DNA of 64,000 nucleotides from Comamonas testosteroni ATCC 11996 (GTDB taxonomy: Bacteria > Pseudomonadota > Gammaproteobacteria > Burkholderiales > Burkholderiaceae_C), in contig NZ_AHIL01000029.1 in NCBI RefSeq assembly GCF_000241525.1, positions 248,001 to 312,000 of the forward strand, given 5' to 3'. Below, piece after piece: positions 1-10,557 of the stretch. Below the pieces are notes generated by a model, which made no database searches, was not told the origin of the DNA, and saw only the letters and a program-made list of their open reading frames with translations. A program made the translations under genes and the position numbers. Within the stretch, counting starts at the first letter, position 1. The number at the start of each line of letters is the position of its first letter.

Positions 1-67
1 TCCCCTCTCAAGCCGGGCATGTTTCTGCCCGTGTATCCCAGAAAAATGACGAAACGATTGCCGGTGC

Positions 68-1044
68 TCAGTGGAAACGGCCGATACGGCTGAGATCACC
101 GAAGTTCATCCAGACAAAAAAGGCCTTGCCCACGATGTTCTGGTCCGGCACAAAGCCCCAGTAGCGCGAGTCCAGCGAGTTGTCGCGGTTGTCGCCCATC
201 ATGAAGTAATAGCCTTCGGGTACCTTGCAGGTCACGCCTTCAACGCTGTAGCGGCAGTTTTCCTTGTACTCGAAGTTGCTCGCCCCCTGGATGAAGGCCG
301 GCACATCGTTGTTGACGATGGCACGGTGCGGCTGCTCACCCAGGGTTTCCTCGAACTGCTTGAAGTAGCGCATCACGTCACGGTCCAGAAAGTCCGGCAG
401 TTCGCGGGTAGGCAACTCCTTGCCGTTGATGCTCAGACGCTTGTTGATATAGGCCACTTCATCGCCGGGCACGCCCACCACACGCTTGATGTAGTCCAGC
501 GTGGGCTGGGGCGGGTAGCGGAACACCATCACATCGCCACGCTGGGGCTTGTTGCCTTCGGTGATCTTCTTGTTGATCACGGGCAGGCGGATGCCGTAGG
601 TGAATTTGTTGACCAGGATCAGGTCACCCACCATCAGCGTCGGAATCATGGAGCCCGAGGGAATCTTGAACGGCTCGAACAGGAAGGAGCGCAGCACGAA
701 GACTATGGCGATCACCGGGAACAGACCGGCGGTCCAGTCCAGCCACCAGGGCTGCATGAGGATGCGGCCTTTGGCATCGTCGGAGACTTCGATGTCGGTC
801 TTGGCAATACCCATGCGGTCCAGCTCGGCCCGGCGCTCGACCGCTGCCTGCTCCAGCGCTGCCGCAGCCGCGCGGCGTCGAGGCCAGAAGTAAAAGCGCT
901 CGGCCAGCCAGTACACCCCGGTCACCACGGTTGCCAGAAACAGCAGCAGCGCGAAGTTGCCTTCGATGGAGCCGGTGTACCAGGCCGCGATATAGCCTAC
1001 AAAGGCCGCCAGGATGGCGGCCGTGATCCACTGCATGACTTGCA

Positions 1045-1045
<1 letters not shown>
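68..1045 (-). CDS. lepB: Signal peptidase I
   Basis: Membrane serine protease that removes signal peptides from secreted proteins on the periplasmic face. The 325-residue protein has two hydrophobic N-terminal segments (about 6-23 and 31-48), a cytoplasmic linker, another hydrophobic segment (about 105-120), then the catalytic domain. The nucleophile motif PSGSM places Ser132, and KRVVGVPGD places the general-base Lys187; the conserved MGDNRDNSLDSR box follows near residue 285. The ATG at 1045 is chosen because it overlaps the lepA stop by one base (TGATG), which suggests translational coupling; a TTG one codon earlier is possible. It is the last gene of the lepA-lepB unit in the window; rnc would be expected next, beyond position 1. 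Confidence 0.97.
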
Positions 1046-2853
<1,808 letters not shown>

Positions 2854-2901
2854 CAACGAGAAAGACAGCTTGGAATTGAAAAAAGTGGCCTGCAGCAGCA
2901 A

Positions 2902-2938
2902 GAAAAAAGGGCGCGTCCCTCAAGCGGCGCGCCCTTAA
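2902..2938 (-). terminator. Rho-independent terminator/attenuator between mucD and lepA
   Basis: On the minus strand the arms AAGGGCGCG and CGCGCCCTT (9 bp) enclose a 12-base loop and are followed by six T residues. It ends mucD transcription, but it also sits inside the leader of lepA, downstream of the candidate promoter at 2975-3002. Confidence 0.75.
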
Positions 2939-2974
2939 CCAACAATCTCTGGCAACTGCGATAGTTGGGACTTT

Positions 2975-3002
2975 ATTGTAGGCAAAACTGGCCGCAAGCC
3001 AA
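2975..3002 (-). promoter_or_regulatory. Candidate sigma-70 promoter for lepA-lepB
   Basis: On the minus strand TTGGCT (2997-3002) is separated by 16 bases from TACAAT (2975-2980). The predicted transcript would start near 2968 and pass through the hairpin at 2908-2937 before lepA. The match to consensus is moderate. The rest of the 427-base gap between mucD and lepA is AT-rich, with one DnaA-box-like TTATCCACA at 3061-3069, and contains no supportable gene. Confidence 0.4.
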
Positions 3003-3280
3003 GACCCAGCAAGGCTTGACAAGTTTCGGTTTGTGATTTTCGAATTCATTTATCAACAAATTATCCACAAACCAGAAAACACCGTTTAGCCATCAGCAGC
3101 CGGAGATTGCAAAGGCTTTTGCACCGCTTGAAAACCGCTTGTCAGCGTGATTTTTTGCGTCCAACCACCATGCATTTGCGTGGGATTCTACCCAATGGCA
3201 TAGGGGCACTGACAGGCTGAGGGCTTGTTGTCATTTCAGATCACGAAATGGCAACAAGCCCATGCTGGCTTTCAGCTCAG

Positions 3281-4783
3281 TTATTTGGCAGGGCGAATCA
3301 ACACATACTGCGCCCAGTCACCACGGCGCACCAGCACATTGACGGGTTTGGACTTGTCAGCCTTGGCCCAGGCAGCCTCGAAGCTCTTGAGATCGGAGAC
3401 TTCCGCATTCGCCAGTTGCAGGATCACATCGCCTTCACGCAGGCCGGCACGGGCTGCGGCATCCACCGCAGCCGACACGCGCACGCCGCCCTTGATGGCC
3501 AGCTCCTTCTTCTGCGCCGCCGTCAGTTCGCTCAGCGTCAGGCCCAGAGCCTTGTTCTCAAGCGTGCCGGCGGAAGGCGTCTTGCCTGCCCCACCGCTGC
3601 CGGCCTTGGTCTTGGCAGATTCGTCGGAAGGCACTTCGGCAATCACCATGCTCAACTCCTTGAGCTTGCCGCGGCGCAGCACGGTAATGGAGCTCTTGGT
3701 GCCTGGCTTGGTATTTCCTACGAGACGCGGCAGATCGGAGACCTTCTCGATGGCCTTGCCATCGAACTTGGTGATCACGTCGCCCGCCTCCACACCGGCC
3801 TTGGCCGCAGGAGAGTCCGGCTCGACGGCCGAAACAAGAGCGCCTTCTGGCTTGCCAAGGCCTATGGACTCGGCCACATCCTTGGTCACGGGGCCGATCT
3901 GCACGCCGATACGGCCGCGCGTGACCTTGCCGGTGGCACGCAGCTGATCGCTGACACGGATCGCTTCATCCACGGGAATTGCAAAGCTGATCCCCATGAA
4001 GCCGCCCGAACGCGAGTAGATCTGGCTGTTGATTCCCACCACCTCACCACGCATATTGATCAGCGGGCCACCCGAGTTGCCTGGGTTGATGGCCACATCG
4101 GTCTGGATAAAGGGCAGATAGTCGCCCGTATCGCGCTGCTTGGCCGAGACAATGCCGGCTGTCACCGAGTTTTCGAGCCCGAAGGGCGAGCCTATCGCCA
4201 TGACCCACTCGCCCACGCGCAGCTTGCTCACATCGCCGATCCTGACCGCAGGAAGCCCCTTGGCATCGATCTTGACCACCGCGACATCGGTACGCTTGTC
4301 TGCGCCGACTATTTTTGCCTTGAACTCTCGCTTGTCGGTCAGCGTGACAATGACTTCATCTGCGCCGTCGACCACATGGGCATTGGTCATCACATAGCCG
4401 TCAGCCGTAAGGACGAAGCCAGAGCCCACGCCACGTGGCTGCTCTTCCTCTGATTGACCGCCCTTGGGCGAGCGCTGACGCGGCACATTGGGCACTGGAA
4501 GGCCGAAGCGGCGAAAGAACTCCAGCATATCTTCATCCATGCCCAGAGCTTCGGCGCTGTTGTTGGAGACTTTCTCCAGCGTTCGAATGTTGACAACCGA
4601 AGGTCCCACCTGATCGACCAGATCCGTAAAGTCCGGCAGGCCGCGTGCCGTAGCAGCACTTTGGGCATGAGCAGCAGTAACCGGCAGCATGCCTCCTGCG
4701 GCCAGAGCTGCGATCGCCATCGCACTGGCAATGGCTGTAGCCGAAACACGGGATTTGAGCGTCATCCGGGCTGGTGTGCGCAT
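3281..4783 (-). CDS. mucD: Periplasmic serine endoprotease, DegP/MucD (HtrA) family
   Basis: Periplasmic protease/chaperone of the envelope-stress response. The 500-residue protein starts with a signal peptide (positive start, hydrophobic core about 14-37, cleavage after AHA near residue 40). The trypsin-like domain carries His136 (TNAHVV), Asp166 (RTDVAV) and Ser237 (GNSGGP). Two PDZ domains follow (about 285-385 and 405-495), with a low-complexity linker between them. ATG 4783 is chosen because AAGGAAT lies upstream at good spacing and the signal peptide begins there; 32 further in-frame codons upstream look non-coding. Located after rpoE-rseA, as algU-mucA...mucD in Pseudomonas, it is probably a sigma-E-linked quality-control protease. 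Confidence 0.95.
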   Translation of the reverse strand: MRTPARMTLKSRVSATAIASAMAIAALAAGGMLPVTAAHAQSAATARGLPDFTDLVDQVGPSVVNIRTLEKVSNNSAEALGMDEDMLEFFRRFGLPVPNVPRQRSPKGGQSEEEQPRGVGSGFVLTADGYVMTNAHVVDGADEVIVTLTDKREFKAKIVGADKRTDVAVVKIDAKGLPAVRIGDVSKLRVGEWVMAIGSPFGLENSVTAGIVSAKQRDTGDYLPFIQTDVAINPGNSGGPLINMRGEVVGINSQIYSRSGGFMGISFAIPVDEAIRVSDQLRATGKVTRGRIGVQIGPVTKDVAESIGLGKPEGALVSAVEPDSPAAKAGVEAGDVITKFDGKAIEKVSDLPRLVGNTKPGTKSSITVLRRGKLKELSMVIAEVPSDESAKTKAGSGGAGKTPSAGTLENKALGLTLSELTAAQKKELAIKGGVRVSAAVDAAARAGLREGDVILQLANAEVSDLKSFEAAWAKADKSKPVNVLVRRGDWAQYVLIRPAK

Positions 4784-4990
4784 CGTTTTTATTCCTTGTT
4801 CGAGTCGTCTGACAGAACGGGTCGTCAAATCAGACCCATGAGAGAAAACAGGTGAGAGCATTGAAGCGCATTCTGGCAAAAGCCGCCATCAACTGAAAGC
4901 GCTCAGGCTCTTCAAGTTGCGCGCAGATAAAACAGCATCTGCACCCAACTGATCCTAAATCAATAGCTGCGTACGCAAGCCGGGAAAAAG

Positions 4991-5024
4991 CCTAGACCTG
5001 AAAACCATGCATTTCAGGCCTAAG
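4991..5024 (-). terminator. Probable terminator after rseA
   Basis: Inverted repeat CCTGAAA (4997-5003) / TTTCAGG (5012-5018), with partly pairing flanks, lies 20-50 bases past the rseA stop. On the minus strand it is followed by a short T run. The hairpin is weaker than the others in this window. Confidence 0.45.
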
Positions 5025-5043
5025 ACTGCTGTGTGAAGAAGCA

Positions 5044-5832
5044 TCAATGGCGGGTAGCCGTGGCAAAGCTTGCATTGCGCAAAAAGCTGGCAGGCATCTG
5101 CAGATTGGGCGCGCTGCTTTGCTGAGGGTGAGAAGCCAGCAACTCGTCCAGACGCGGATCACGCAGCATCACGGTCTGGCCGTTGGGACCAGCAACTGCC
5201 ACCACCGTGGAAGACTGGGCTTCCGAACCCAAGGGCATGGCCGCCTCTTCAGCACCCGAAACGGGCTGGCTCAAGCCCAGCGATGCGGCAGGCGCAGCGG
5301 CCACTACGGCATTCGGGCTGAGAGCGGCGAGCTGCGCCCCACCCTGGCGGCCGTACACCCCCCCCGAACCTGCGAGCATGACCCCCCAGCCCACGGCGGC
5401 CACAGCAGCAACCGAAGCAAAGCCGGCCGCCATCTTCCAGCGAAAGACCGATGCATTGGCCGCCTGACGGGCAGGCAGGCTGACCACGGCTGCGCCGTTG
5501 CCCTGAGCCTGCACGCGCTCCTCGGCTGCAGTGATCTGCTCCAGACCGCCCAAACCGAGGGAACTGGCCGCATCTGCGGTCACACCGGGCAGATGAATGC
5601 CGCGAATCGGCTCGCGCTCCATATGAGCGCGCACGCAGCTCAGAATATCGTGCTGACTGTGATGGGCCAGCTCGGGAGAACGCAGCACATCACCAATCAG
5701 GTGATACATGGCCCAGGACTGCTGGCCTTCGTCGCTTTCCGCATAGGAAAGCACGGCCTGCATCTGGACCGAGGAAGCCTCGCCATCCACCAGGGCCGAC
5801 AACTGTTCCTGCTTGATCAGATCGTCATTCAT
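5044..5832 (-). CDS. rseA: Anti-sigma-E factor RseA-like protein
   Basis: Predicted inner-membrane anti-sigma factor that holds RpoE inactive until envelope stress triggers its proteolysis. The N-terminal cytoplasmic part (about 1-85) has the RseA pattern LSALVDGEAS...YHLIGDVLRS. One membrane segment (about 135-155, AAGFASVAAVAAVGWGVML) precedes a periplasmic tail of about 100 residues rich in Ala, Ser, Pro and Gln. ATG 5832 is preferred over the in-frame GTG at 5841 because AGGTGA lies six bases upstream of the ATG and overlaps the GTG. It lies 27 bases after rpoE, as expected for an operon. The usual RseB/MucB gene is absent between this gene and mucD. Confidence 0.88.
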   Translation of the reverse strand: MNDDLIKQEQLSALVDGEASSVQMQAVLSYAESDEGQQSWAMYHLIGDVLRSPELAHHSQHDILSCVRAHMEREPIRGIHLPGVTADAASSLGLGGLEQITAAEERVQAQGNGAAVVSLPARQAANASVFRWKMAAGFASVAAVAAVGWGVMLAGSGGVYGRQGGAQLAALSPNAVVAAAPAASLGLSQPVSGAEEAAMPLGSEAQSSTVVAVAGPNGQTVMLRDPRLDELLASHPQQSSAPNLQMPASFLRNASFATATRH

Positions 5833-5859
5833 GAAGTTCACCTGCTCGTCTTGCCTGTA

Positions 5860-6489
5860 CTACCAACGCTTTCCGCCCTGGCGCTCCAGCAGGGGCTTGA
5901 CCCTGGCCGAAATCGCCTCGCGTGCCCGAAAGATGCGCGAGCGCACCGTGCCTATGGGACAGTCCATCGCCTGCGCGATTTCCTCATAGCTGAGCCCCTC
6001 GATTTCGCGCAGCGTGACCGCCTGGCGCAAATCCTCGGGCAAAGCCTCCATGGCAGCATTGACGGCTTCGGCGATTTCACGCGCCGCCAACACTGTTTCC
6101 GGGGTTTCCTGAGTCGTTAGTTCCTGTCTGTGAACAGAAGTTTCATCCTCATCGTCCCCAGTGTGTAACGCGCTCTCGGTCATCACCGGCGAGCGATGCA
6201 TTTCCATCAAGGCCTTCTTGGCCGTGTTGACTGCGATGCGGTACAGCCAGGTGTAGAACTGGGCCTCGCCGCGAAACTGGTGCAAGGCCTTGTAGGCGCG
6301 GATGAAGGTTTCCTGTGCGATGTCGGGCACCAGATCGACATCGCGCACCATGCGGCCCACCAGACGTTCGATGCGACGCTGGTACTTGATGACCAGAAGC
6401 TCAAAAGCCCGTGTGTCGCCAGCATTGGCTCGTTCGACCAGAGCCAGATCGCTGTCGGCAGAGGGAGTGGGAAAATCGGGTGGTGTCAT
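5860..6489 (-). CDS. rpoE: RNA polymerase sigma-E (ECF) factor
   Basis: Extracytoplasmic-function sigma factor directing envelope-stress transcription. The 209-residue protein has region 2 (about 20-95, with the core-binding and -10-melting segment around FELLVIKYQRRIERLV and TFIRAYKALHQF) and region 4 (about 145-200, with LREIEGLSYEEIAQ and the helix-turn-helix PIGTVRSRIFRAR). ATG 6489 (MTPPDFPTPS) fits the family length; the further in-frame upstream extension looks non-coding. No strong Shine-Dalgarno sequence is visible. It is followed at 27 bases by rseA. The acidic insert between regions 2 and 4 (GDDEDETS) is the divergent linker usual in ECF factors. Confidence 0.96.
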   Translation of the reverse strand: MTPPDFPTPSADSDLALVERANAGDTRAFELLVIKYQRRIERLVGRMVRDVDLVPDIAQETFIRAYKALHQFRGEAQFYTWLYRIAVNTAKKALMEMHRSPVMTESALHTGDDEDETSVHRQELTTQETPETVLAAREIAEAVNAAMEALPEDLRQAVTLREIEGLSYEEIAQAMDCPIGTVRSRIFRAREAISARVKPLLERQGGKRW

Positions 6490-6527
6490 GAAAGGCCAAG
6501 CGGCGTGCTGCCATAACCGGCGAAGGC

Positions 6528-7010
6528 CTAGCCTTGCTCTGCCAGCGGCACGATGGAGGAATATACCGCACGCCGCAAGTCTCCCCATTGCTCGGGGCTG
6601 TGTCGTTGAGACAGGAAAATCCATAGCACCCGGCGCCTGCCGCCCTTGGACCTGAACACCAGAACCTCCGAAACGCTGAGCCAAAGCCAGTGGCCACCAT
6701 CAAGCCCCACCGCCAGCCGCACAGGCAGTGACCGAGCGGTTGACAGGTTTTCGGCCTCCAGCAACCAATGCTCGCCATTCCAGAGCAGACGTCCTTGCGG
6801 CCAGTTTCGCCACTGTCCGCAAAGCAGCACTGCGGCCAGGATCAGGGCCGGCAAAGCCAGCAGCACCTGCACCCAGCCCGATTGGACTTGCAGGCACCAG
6901 ACCAGCAGAGCCATCAGCAAGACTATCCCGTTCAGCACCAGCCCCCCTCCGGCCCAGCCAGGCCGGACAAAGACATAGGCAACGGCTGGAGCATGGTAGC
7001 GAGCACTCAT
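6528..7010 (-). CDS. Small membrane protein of unknown function (YgfX-like topology)
   Basis: A 160-residue protein with two adjacent hydrophobic segments (about 24-42 and 46-65), followed by a basic, tryptophan-containing soluble domain (RSKGGRRRVLWIFLSQ). Topology and placement next to rpoE recall the YgfX/CptA-type small inner-membrane proteins, but no diagnostic motif was recognised, so no function is assigned. It lies between the fabF terminator and rpoE, 38 bases before rpoE, and may be cotranscribed with it. No clear ribosome binding site precedes ATG 7010. Confidence 0.6.
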   Translation of the reverse strand: MSARYHAPAVAYVFVRPGWAGGGLVLNGIVLLMALLVWCLQVQSGWVQVLLALPALILAAVLLCGQWRNWPQGRLLWNGEHWLLEAENLSTARSLPVRLAVGLDGGHWLWLSVSEVLVFRSKGGRRRVLWIFLSQRHSPEQWGDLRRAVYSSIVPLAEQG

Positions 7011-7080
7011 GAGCCGACCATGTGCGAAAACCCGGCTGCAGCAAAGCTAGGGAAAGCACGATCAAGCCGCACATAGAACA

Positions 7081-7111
7081 AAGCCCGCAAGGCCTGGGCC
7101 TGTGCGGGCTT
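7081..7111 (-). terminator. Terminator after fabF
   Basis: AAGCCCGCA (7081-7089) pairs with TGCGGGCTT (7103-7111) 24 bases after the fabF stop. On the minus strand the stem is followed by an interrupted T-rich tail. Confidence 0.65.
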
Positions 7112-7134
7112 GTGCAGAAGCGGCTCGACGCGAC

Positions 7135-8382
7135 TTAGACGCGCTTGAAGACCAGCGTGCCGTTGGTGCCGCCGAAACCGAAGTTGTTCTTCACGGCAAC
7201 TTCCAGCTTGGCGTCACGCGCCGTATTGGCGCAATAGTCCAGATCGCACTCGGGATCCTGGTTGATCAGGTTGATGGTCGGAGGAATCTTCTGGTCGTGC
7301 AGCGCCATCACGGTGAAAACGCTCTCGATGCCACCAGCACCACCCAGCAGGTGACCCGTCATGGACTTGGTCGAGCTGACCACCAGATTCTTCTTCGCAA
7401 ACTCGCCCATGGCCGCCTTGATGGCATTGGATTCGTTCGCATCGCCCAGCGGCGTGGACGTGCCGTGCGCATTCAGGTAATTGACCTGATCCTGGTTCAC
7501 ACCGGCATTGCGCAAAGCATTGAGCATGGCGCGGCGGGGGCCGTCCATGTTGGGAGCCGTCATGTGACCGGCATCGGCACTCATGCCAAAGCCTGCCAGC
7601 TCCGCGTAAATCTTGGCGCCACGGGCCTTGGCGTGTTCGTACTCTTCGAGCACCAGCACACCAGCACCTTCGCCGAGGACAAAGCCGTCACGGTCCTTGT
7701 CCCAGGGGCGCGAGGCAGCCTTGGGGTCGTCGTTGCGCGTGGACAGCGCACGCATGGCAGCAAAGCCGCCGACACCCAGAGGTGAGACAGTGGCTTCCGT
7801 GCCACCGGCCACGACGATGTCTGCATCGCCGTATTCGATCATGCGTCCGGCTTCGCCGATGCAGTGCAGGCCTGTGGTGCAGGCTGTCACTATCGACAGA
7901 TTCGGCCCCTTGAAGCCAAATCGCATGGACACATGCCCTGCCACCATATTGATGATGGAAGCAGGCACGAAGAACGGCGTGATGCGGCGAGGACCGCGGG
8001 CAGCCAGTTCTGCGTGAGTGTTCTCGATCAGCGGCAGACCGCCAATGCCCGAGCCGATCACGCAGGCAATGCGTGTGGCTAGGTCTTCGGACAGGGCTTC
8101 GCCTGTGGGCAGGCCTGCGTCCAGAACGGCTTGCTCCGCAGCCGCGATGCCGTAATGAATGAAGGTATCCATGGAGCGCGCATCTTTGGCGCTCATGTAC
8201 TTCTCCACATCAAATCCCTTGACCTCACCCGCAATCTTGCAGGAGAAGTTCGATGCATCGAACTTGGTGATGAGGTCAATACCGGACTGGCCGGCCAAAA
8301 GATTGGCCCAGGCTTCGCCCACCGTGTTACCCACGGGGGAGATGCAGCCCAGACCGGTCACGACAACGCGACGACGGCTCAT
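7135..8382 (-). CDS. fabF: Beta-ketoacyl-ACP synthase II
   Basis: Condensing enzyme elongating acyl-ACP with malonyl-ACP in type II fatty acid synthesis. The 415-residue thiolase fold contains the Cys-His-His triad: Cys168 (VTACTTGLH), His306 ([11 protein letters not shown]) and His344 ([15 protein letters not shown]). The N-terminus [19 protein letters not shown] is typical. It is the last gene of the plsX-fabHDG-acpP-fabF operon, 36 bases after acpP, and is closed by a hairpin terminator. Confidence 0.98.
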   Translation of the reverse strand: MSRRRVVVTGLGCISPVGNTVGEAWANLLAGQSGIDLITKFDASNFSCKIAGEVKGFDVEKYMSAKDARSMDTFIHYGIAAAEQAVLDAGLPTGEALSEDLATRIACVIGSGIGGLPLIENTHAELAARGPRRITPFFVPASIINMVAGHVSMRFGFKGPNLSIVTACTTGLHCIGEAGRMIEYGDADIVVAGGTEATVSPLGVGGFAAMRALSTRNDDPKAASRPWDKDRDGFVLGEGAGVLVLEEYEHAKARGAKIYAELAGFGMSADAGHMTAPNMDGPRRAMLNALRNAGVNQDQVNYLNAHGTSTPLGDANESNAIKAAMGEFAKKNLVVSSTKSMTGHLLGGAGGIESVFTVMALHDQKIPPTINLINQDPECDLDYCANTARDAKLEVAVKNNFGFGGTNGTLVFKRV

Positions 8383-8418
8383 GCGTTCAAACCTTTAACT
8401 GATCGCTGAAAAAAGACC

Positions 8419-8694
<276 letters not shown>

Positions 8695-8817
8695 CTAGCC
8701 GTTTCGGGAGAAGCCCCTTGGCGGCAGGCCGTCGCGAGGACACGGCCACTGAACTTGCAAAAGTGTTCAGCTTCTGGCAGCAAGTACGGCAAACACCGCG
8801 CAAACTGCCGAAATTTC

Positions 8818-9561
8818 TTACATGTACATGCCGCCGTTGACGTGCAGTTCCTGACCCGTCACGTAGCCGGCACCGGCAGAAGCCAGATAGGCCACGGCAT
8901 GTGCGATGTCGCTGGGTTGACCCAGATCACCCATGGCGATCTGTGCCTTGAGCGCAGCCTTTTGCGCCTCTGGCAGGTCTGCGGTCATATCCGTGGCGAT
9001 GAAGCCGGGAGCCACACAGTTCACGGTGATGCCGCGGCTGCCCAGCTCTTTGGCCAGGGCACGGGTCATGCCAGCCACACCAGCCTTGGCTGCGGCGTAG
9101 TTGGCCTGACCTGCATTGCCCGAGGCACCCACCACGCTGGTGATGCTGATGATGCGGCCGAAACGCTGCTTCATCATGGGACGAATAGCCGCACGGCTGA
9201 CTCGGAAAACAGCCTTCAGATTGGTGTCGGTGACGGCATCCCAGTCGTCATCCTTCATGCGCATCGCCAGGGTATCGCGGGTAATGCCGGCGTTGTTGAC
9301 CAGCACATGCAGACCGCCGTCATTCTTGACGATGGAATCGATCAGGGCATCCACGGCAGCGCCGTCGGTCACGTTCAGCGTGACGCCACGGCCACCGAAG
9401 GCGGACAGCGCCTGGCTGATCTTTTCAGCACCGGTATCCGAGGTGGCCGTGCCAATCACTTGATAGCCCTTGGAGGCCAGCTCCTGCGCGATGGCGGCAC
9501 CAATGCCACGGGTGGCACCGGTGACCAGGGCAACCTGGGGCTTGGTCTGGTTATCAGTCAT
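8818..9561 (-). CDS. fabG: 3-oxoacyl-ACP reductase
   Basis: NADPH-dependent short-chain dehydrogenase reducing 3-oxoacyl-ACP. The 247 residues include the cofactor motif TGATRGIG (14-21), NNAG (89-92) and the catalytic Ser142, Tyr155 and Lys159 (YAAAK). The C-terminus GQELHVNGGMYM is typical of FabG. Its ATG overlaps the fabD stop by four bases (ATGA), indicating translational coupling. Confidence 0.98.
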   Translation of the reverse strand: MTDNQTKPQVALVTGATRGIGAAIAQELASKGYQVIGTATSDTGAEKISQALSAFGGRGVTLNVTDGAAVDALIDSIVKNDGGLHVLVNNAGITRDTLAMRMKDDDWDAVTDTNLKAVFRVSRAAIRPMMKQRFGRIISITSVVGASGNAGQANYAAAKAGVAGMTRALAKELGSRGITVNCVAPGFIATDMTADLPEAQKAALKAQIAMGDLGQPSDIAHAVAYLASAGAGYVTGQELHVNGGMYM

Positions 9562-10502
9562 GCGAGCAATTCTTTCACGTCAGCCAGTGTGGCTGTATCA
9601 AACAGGGGAACACCCGTCAGGTCGGCGTCAATACGCTTGACCATGCCGGCCAGCACCTTGCCGGGCCCACATTCCACGATATGGGTCACGCCGCGAGCCT
9701 TGATGGCCTGCACGCATTCCACCCAGCGCACCGGACCAAAGGCCTGACGATACAGGGCATCACGAATCGCATCAGCGTCCGTCTGGACGGTGACGTCGAT
9801 ATTGTTGATGACGGGAATCTGAGGCGCTGCCAGCGTCAGCTCGGCCAGTGCGGCCTTGAGCTTTTCAGCAGCAGGTTTCATCAGACTGGAGTGAAAAGGT
9901 GCGGAGACCGGCAGAGGCAGGGCGCGCTTGGCACCGGCCGCCTTGACCGCTTCGCAGGCCTTTTCCACGGCCAGCTTGCTGCCGGCAATCACGGTCTGGC
10001 CCGGGTCGTTGAAATTCACGGCTTCCACCACTTCAACGCCACCCAACTGAGCCGTCACTTCGGCACAGACTGCCTTGACCTTTTCGGCATCCAGCGCCAG
10101 AACGGCCGCCATGCCGCCCGTGCCCACAGGCACGGCATCCTGCATGGCAGCGGCGCGCAGACGCACCAGGGGTGCGGCCTGAGCCAGCGTCAGCACGCCG
10201 GACGCAACCAGCGCGGAGTATTCACCCAGGGAGTGACCGGCCACGGCATCGGGCAGCGCACCGCCTTCGGCCTGCCAGACACGCCAGGCCGCCACGCCGG
10301 CCACCAGCATCACGGGCTGGGTATTGGTGGTCAGCGCCAGCGCTTCCTTGGGGCCTTGCTTGATCAGCAGACCCACATCCTCACCCAGAGCCTCTGAGGC
10401 TTCGGCCACGGTTTGAGCCACGACGGGATGATCACCCCAGCCATCCAGCATGCCTACGGACTGAGAGCCCTGGCCAGGAAATACAAATGCGAATTTCTTC
10501 AT
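9558..10502 (-). CDS. fabD: Malonyl-CoA:ACP transacylase
   Basis: Transfers malonyl from CoA to ACP to feed fatty acid elongation. The 314-residue protein begins MKKFAFVFPGQGSQS and carries the nucleophile Ser91 in GHSLGEYSAL, with the partner His in the APFHSSLM segment near residue 200. ATG 10502 is chosen as the family start; eight upstream in-frame codons lie in the repeat-bearing spacer. The 51-base gap to fabH is filled by a copy of a dispersed repeat. Confidence 0.98.
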   Translation of the reverse strand: MKKFAFVFPGQGSQSVGMLDGWGDHPVVAQTVAEASEALGEDVGLLIKQGPKEALALTTNTQPVMLVAGVAAWRVWQAEGGALPDAVAGHSLGEYSALVASGVLTLAQAAPLVRLRAAAMQDAVPVGTGGMAAVLALDAEKVKAVCAEVTAQLGGVEVVEAVNFNDPGQTVIAGSKLAVEKACEAVKAAGAKRALPLPVSAPFHSSLMKPAAEKLKAALAELTLAAPQIPVINNIDVTVQTDADAIRDALYRQAFGPVRWVECVQAIKARGVTHIVECGPGKVLAGMVKRIDADLTGVPLFDTATLADVKELLA

Positions 10503-10504
10503 AT

Positions 10505-10557
10505 TTCTTAGTATAAAAACTGCCATAAACGCTTATCCAGATTGCGCTTATAGCTAC
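10505..10557 (-). repeat. Intergenic repeat, copy A (core TAGCTnnnnGCGC)
   Basis: The spacer between fabH and fabD, read on the minus strand, begins TAGCTATAAGCGC and ends in GGCAGTTTTTA. The same layout recurs at 23803-23885 and related cores are seen at 15222, 34041 and 57464. The first TAG of the element is the stop codon of fabH. This is the only copy inside an operon. Confidence 0.55.

Noticed and set aside
1-67. A small hairpin CGGGCA/TGCCCG at 14-31 past lepB
   Set aside because: Stem is six bases with no T-tract; it may belong to the next gene outside the window.
3061-3069. A perfect DnaA-box sequence TTATCCACA in AT-rich DNA
   Set aside because: It is a single box with no cluster, no dnaA or dnaN nearby and no 13-mer repeats, so it is not an origin. 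A role in lepA control cannot be supported.
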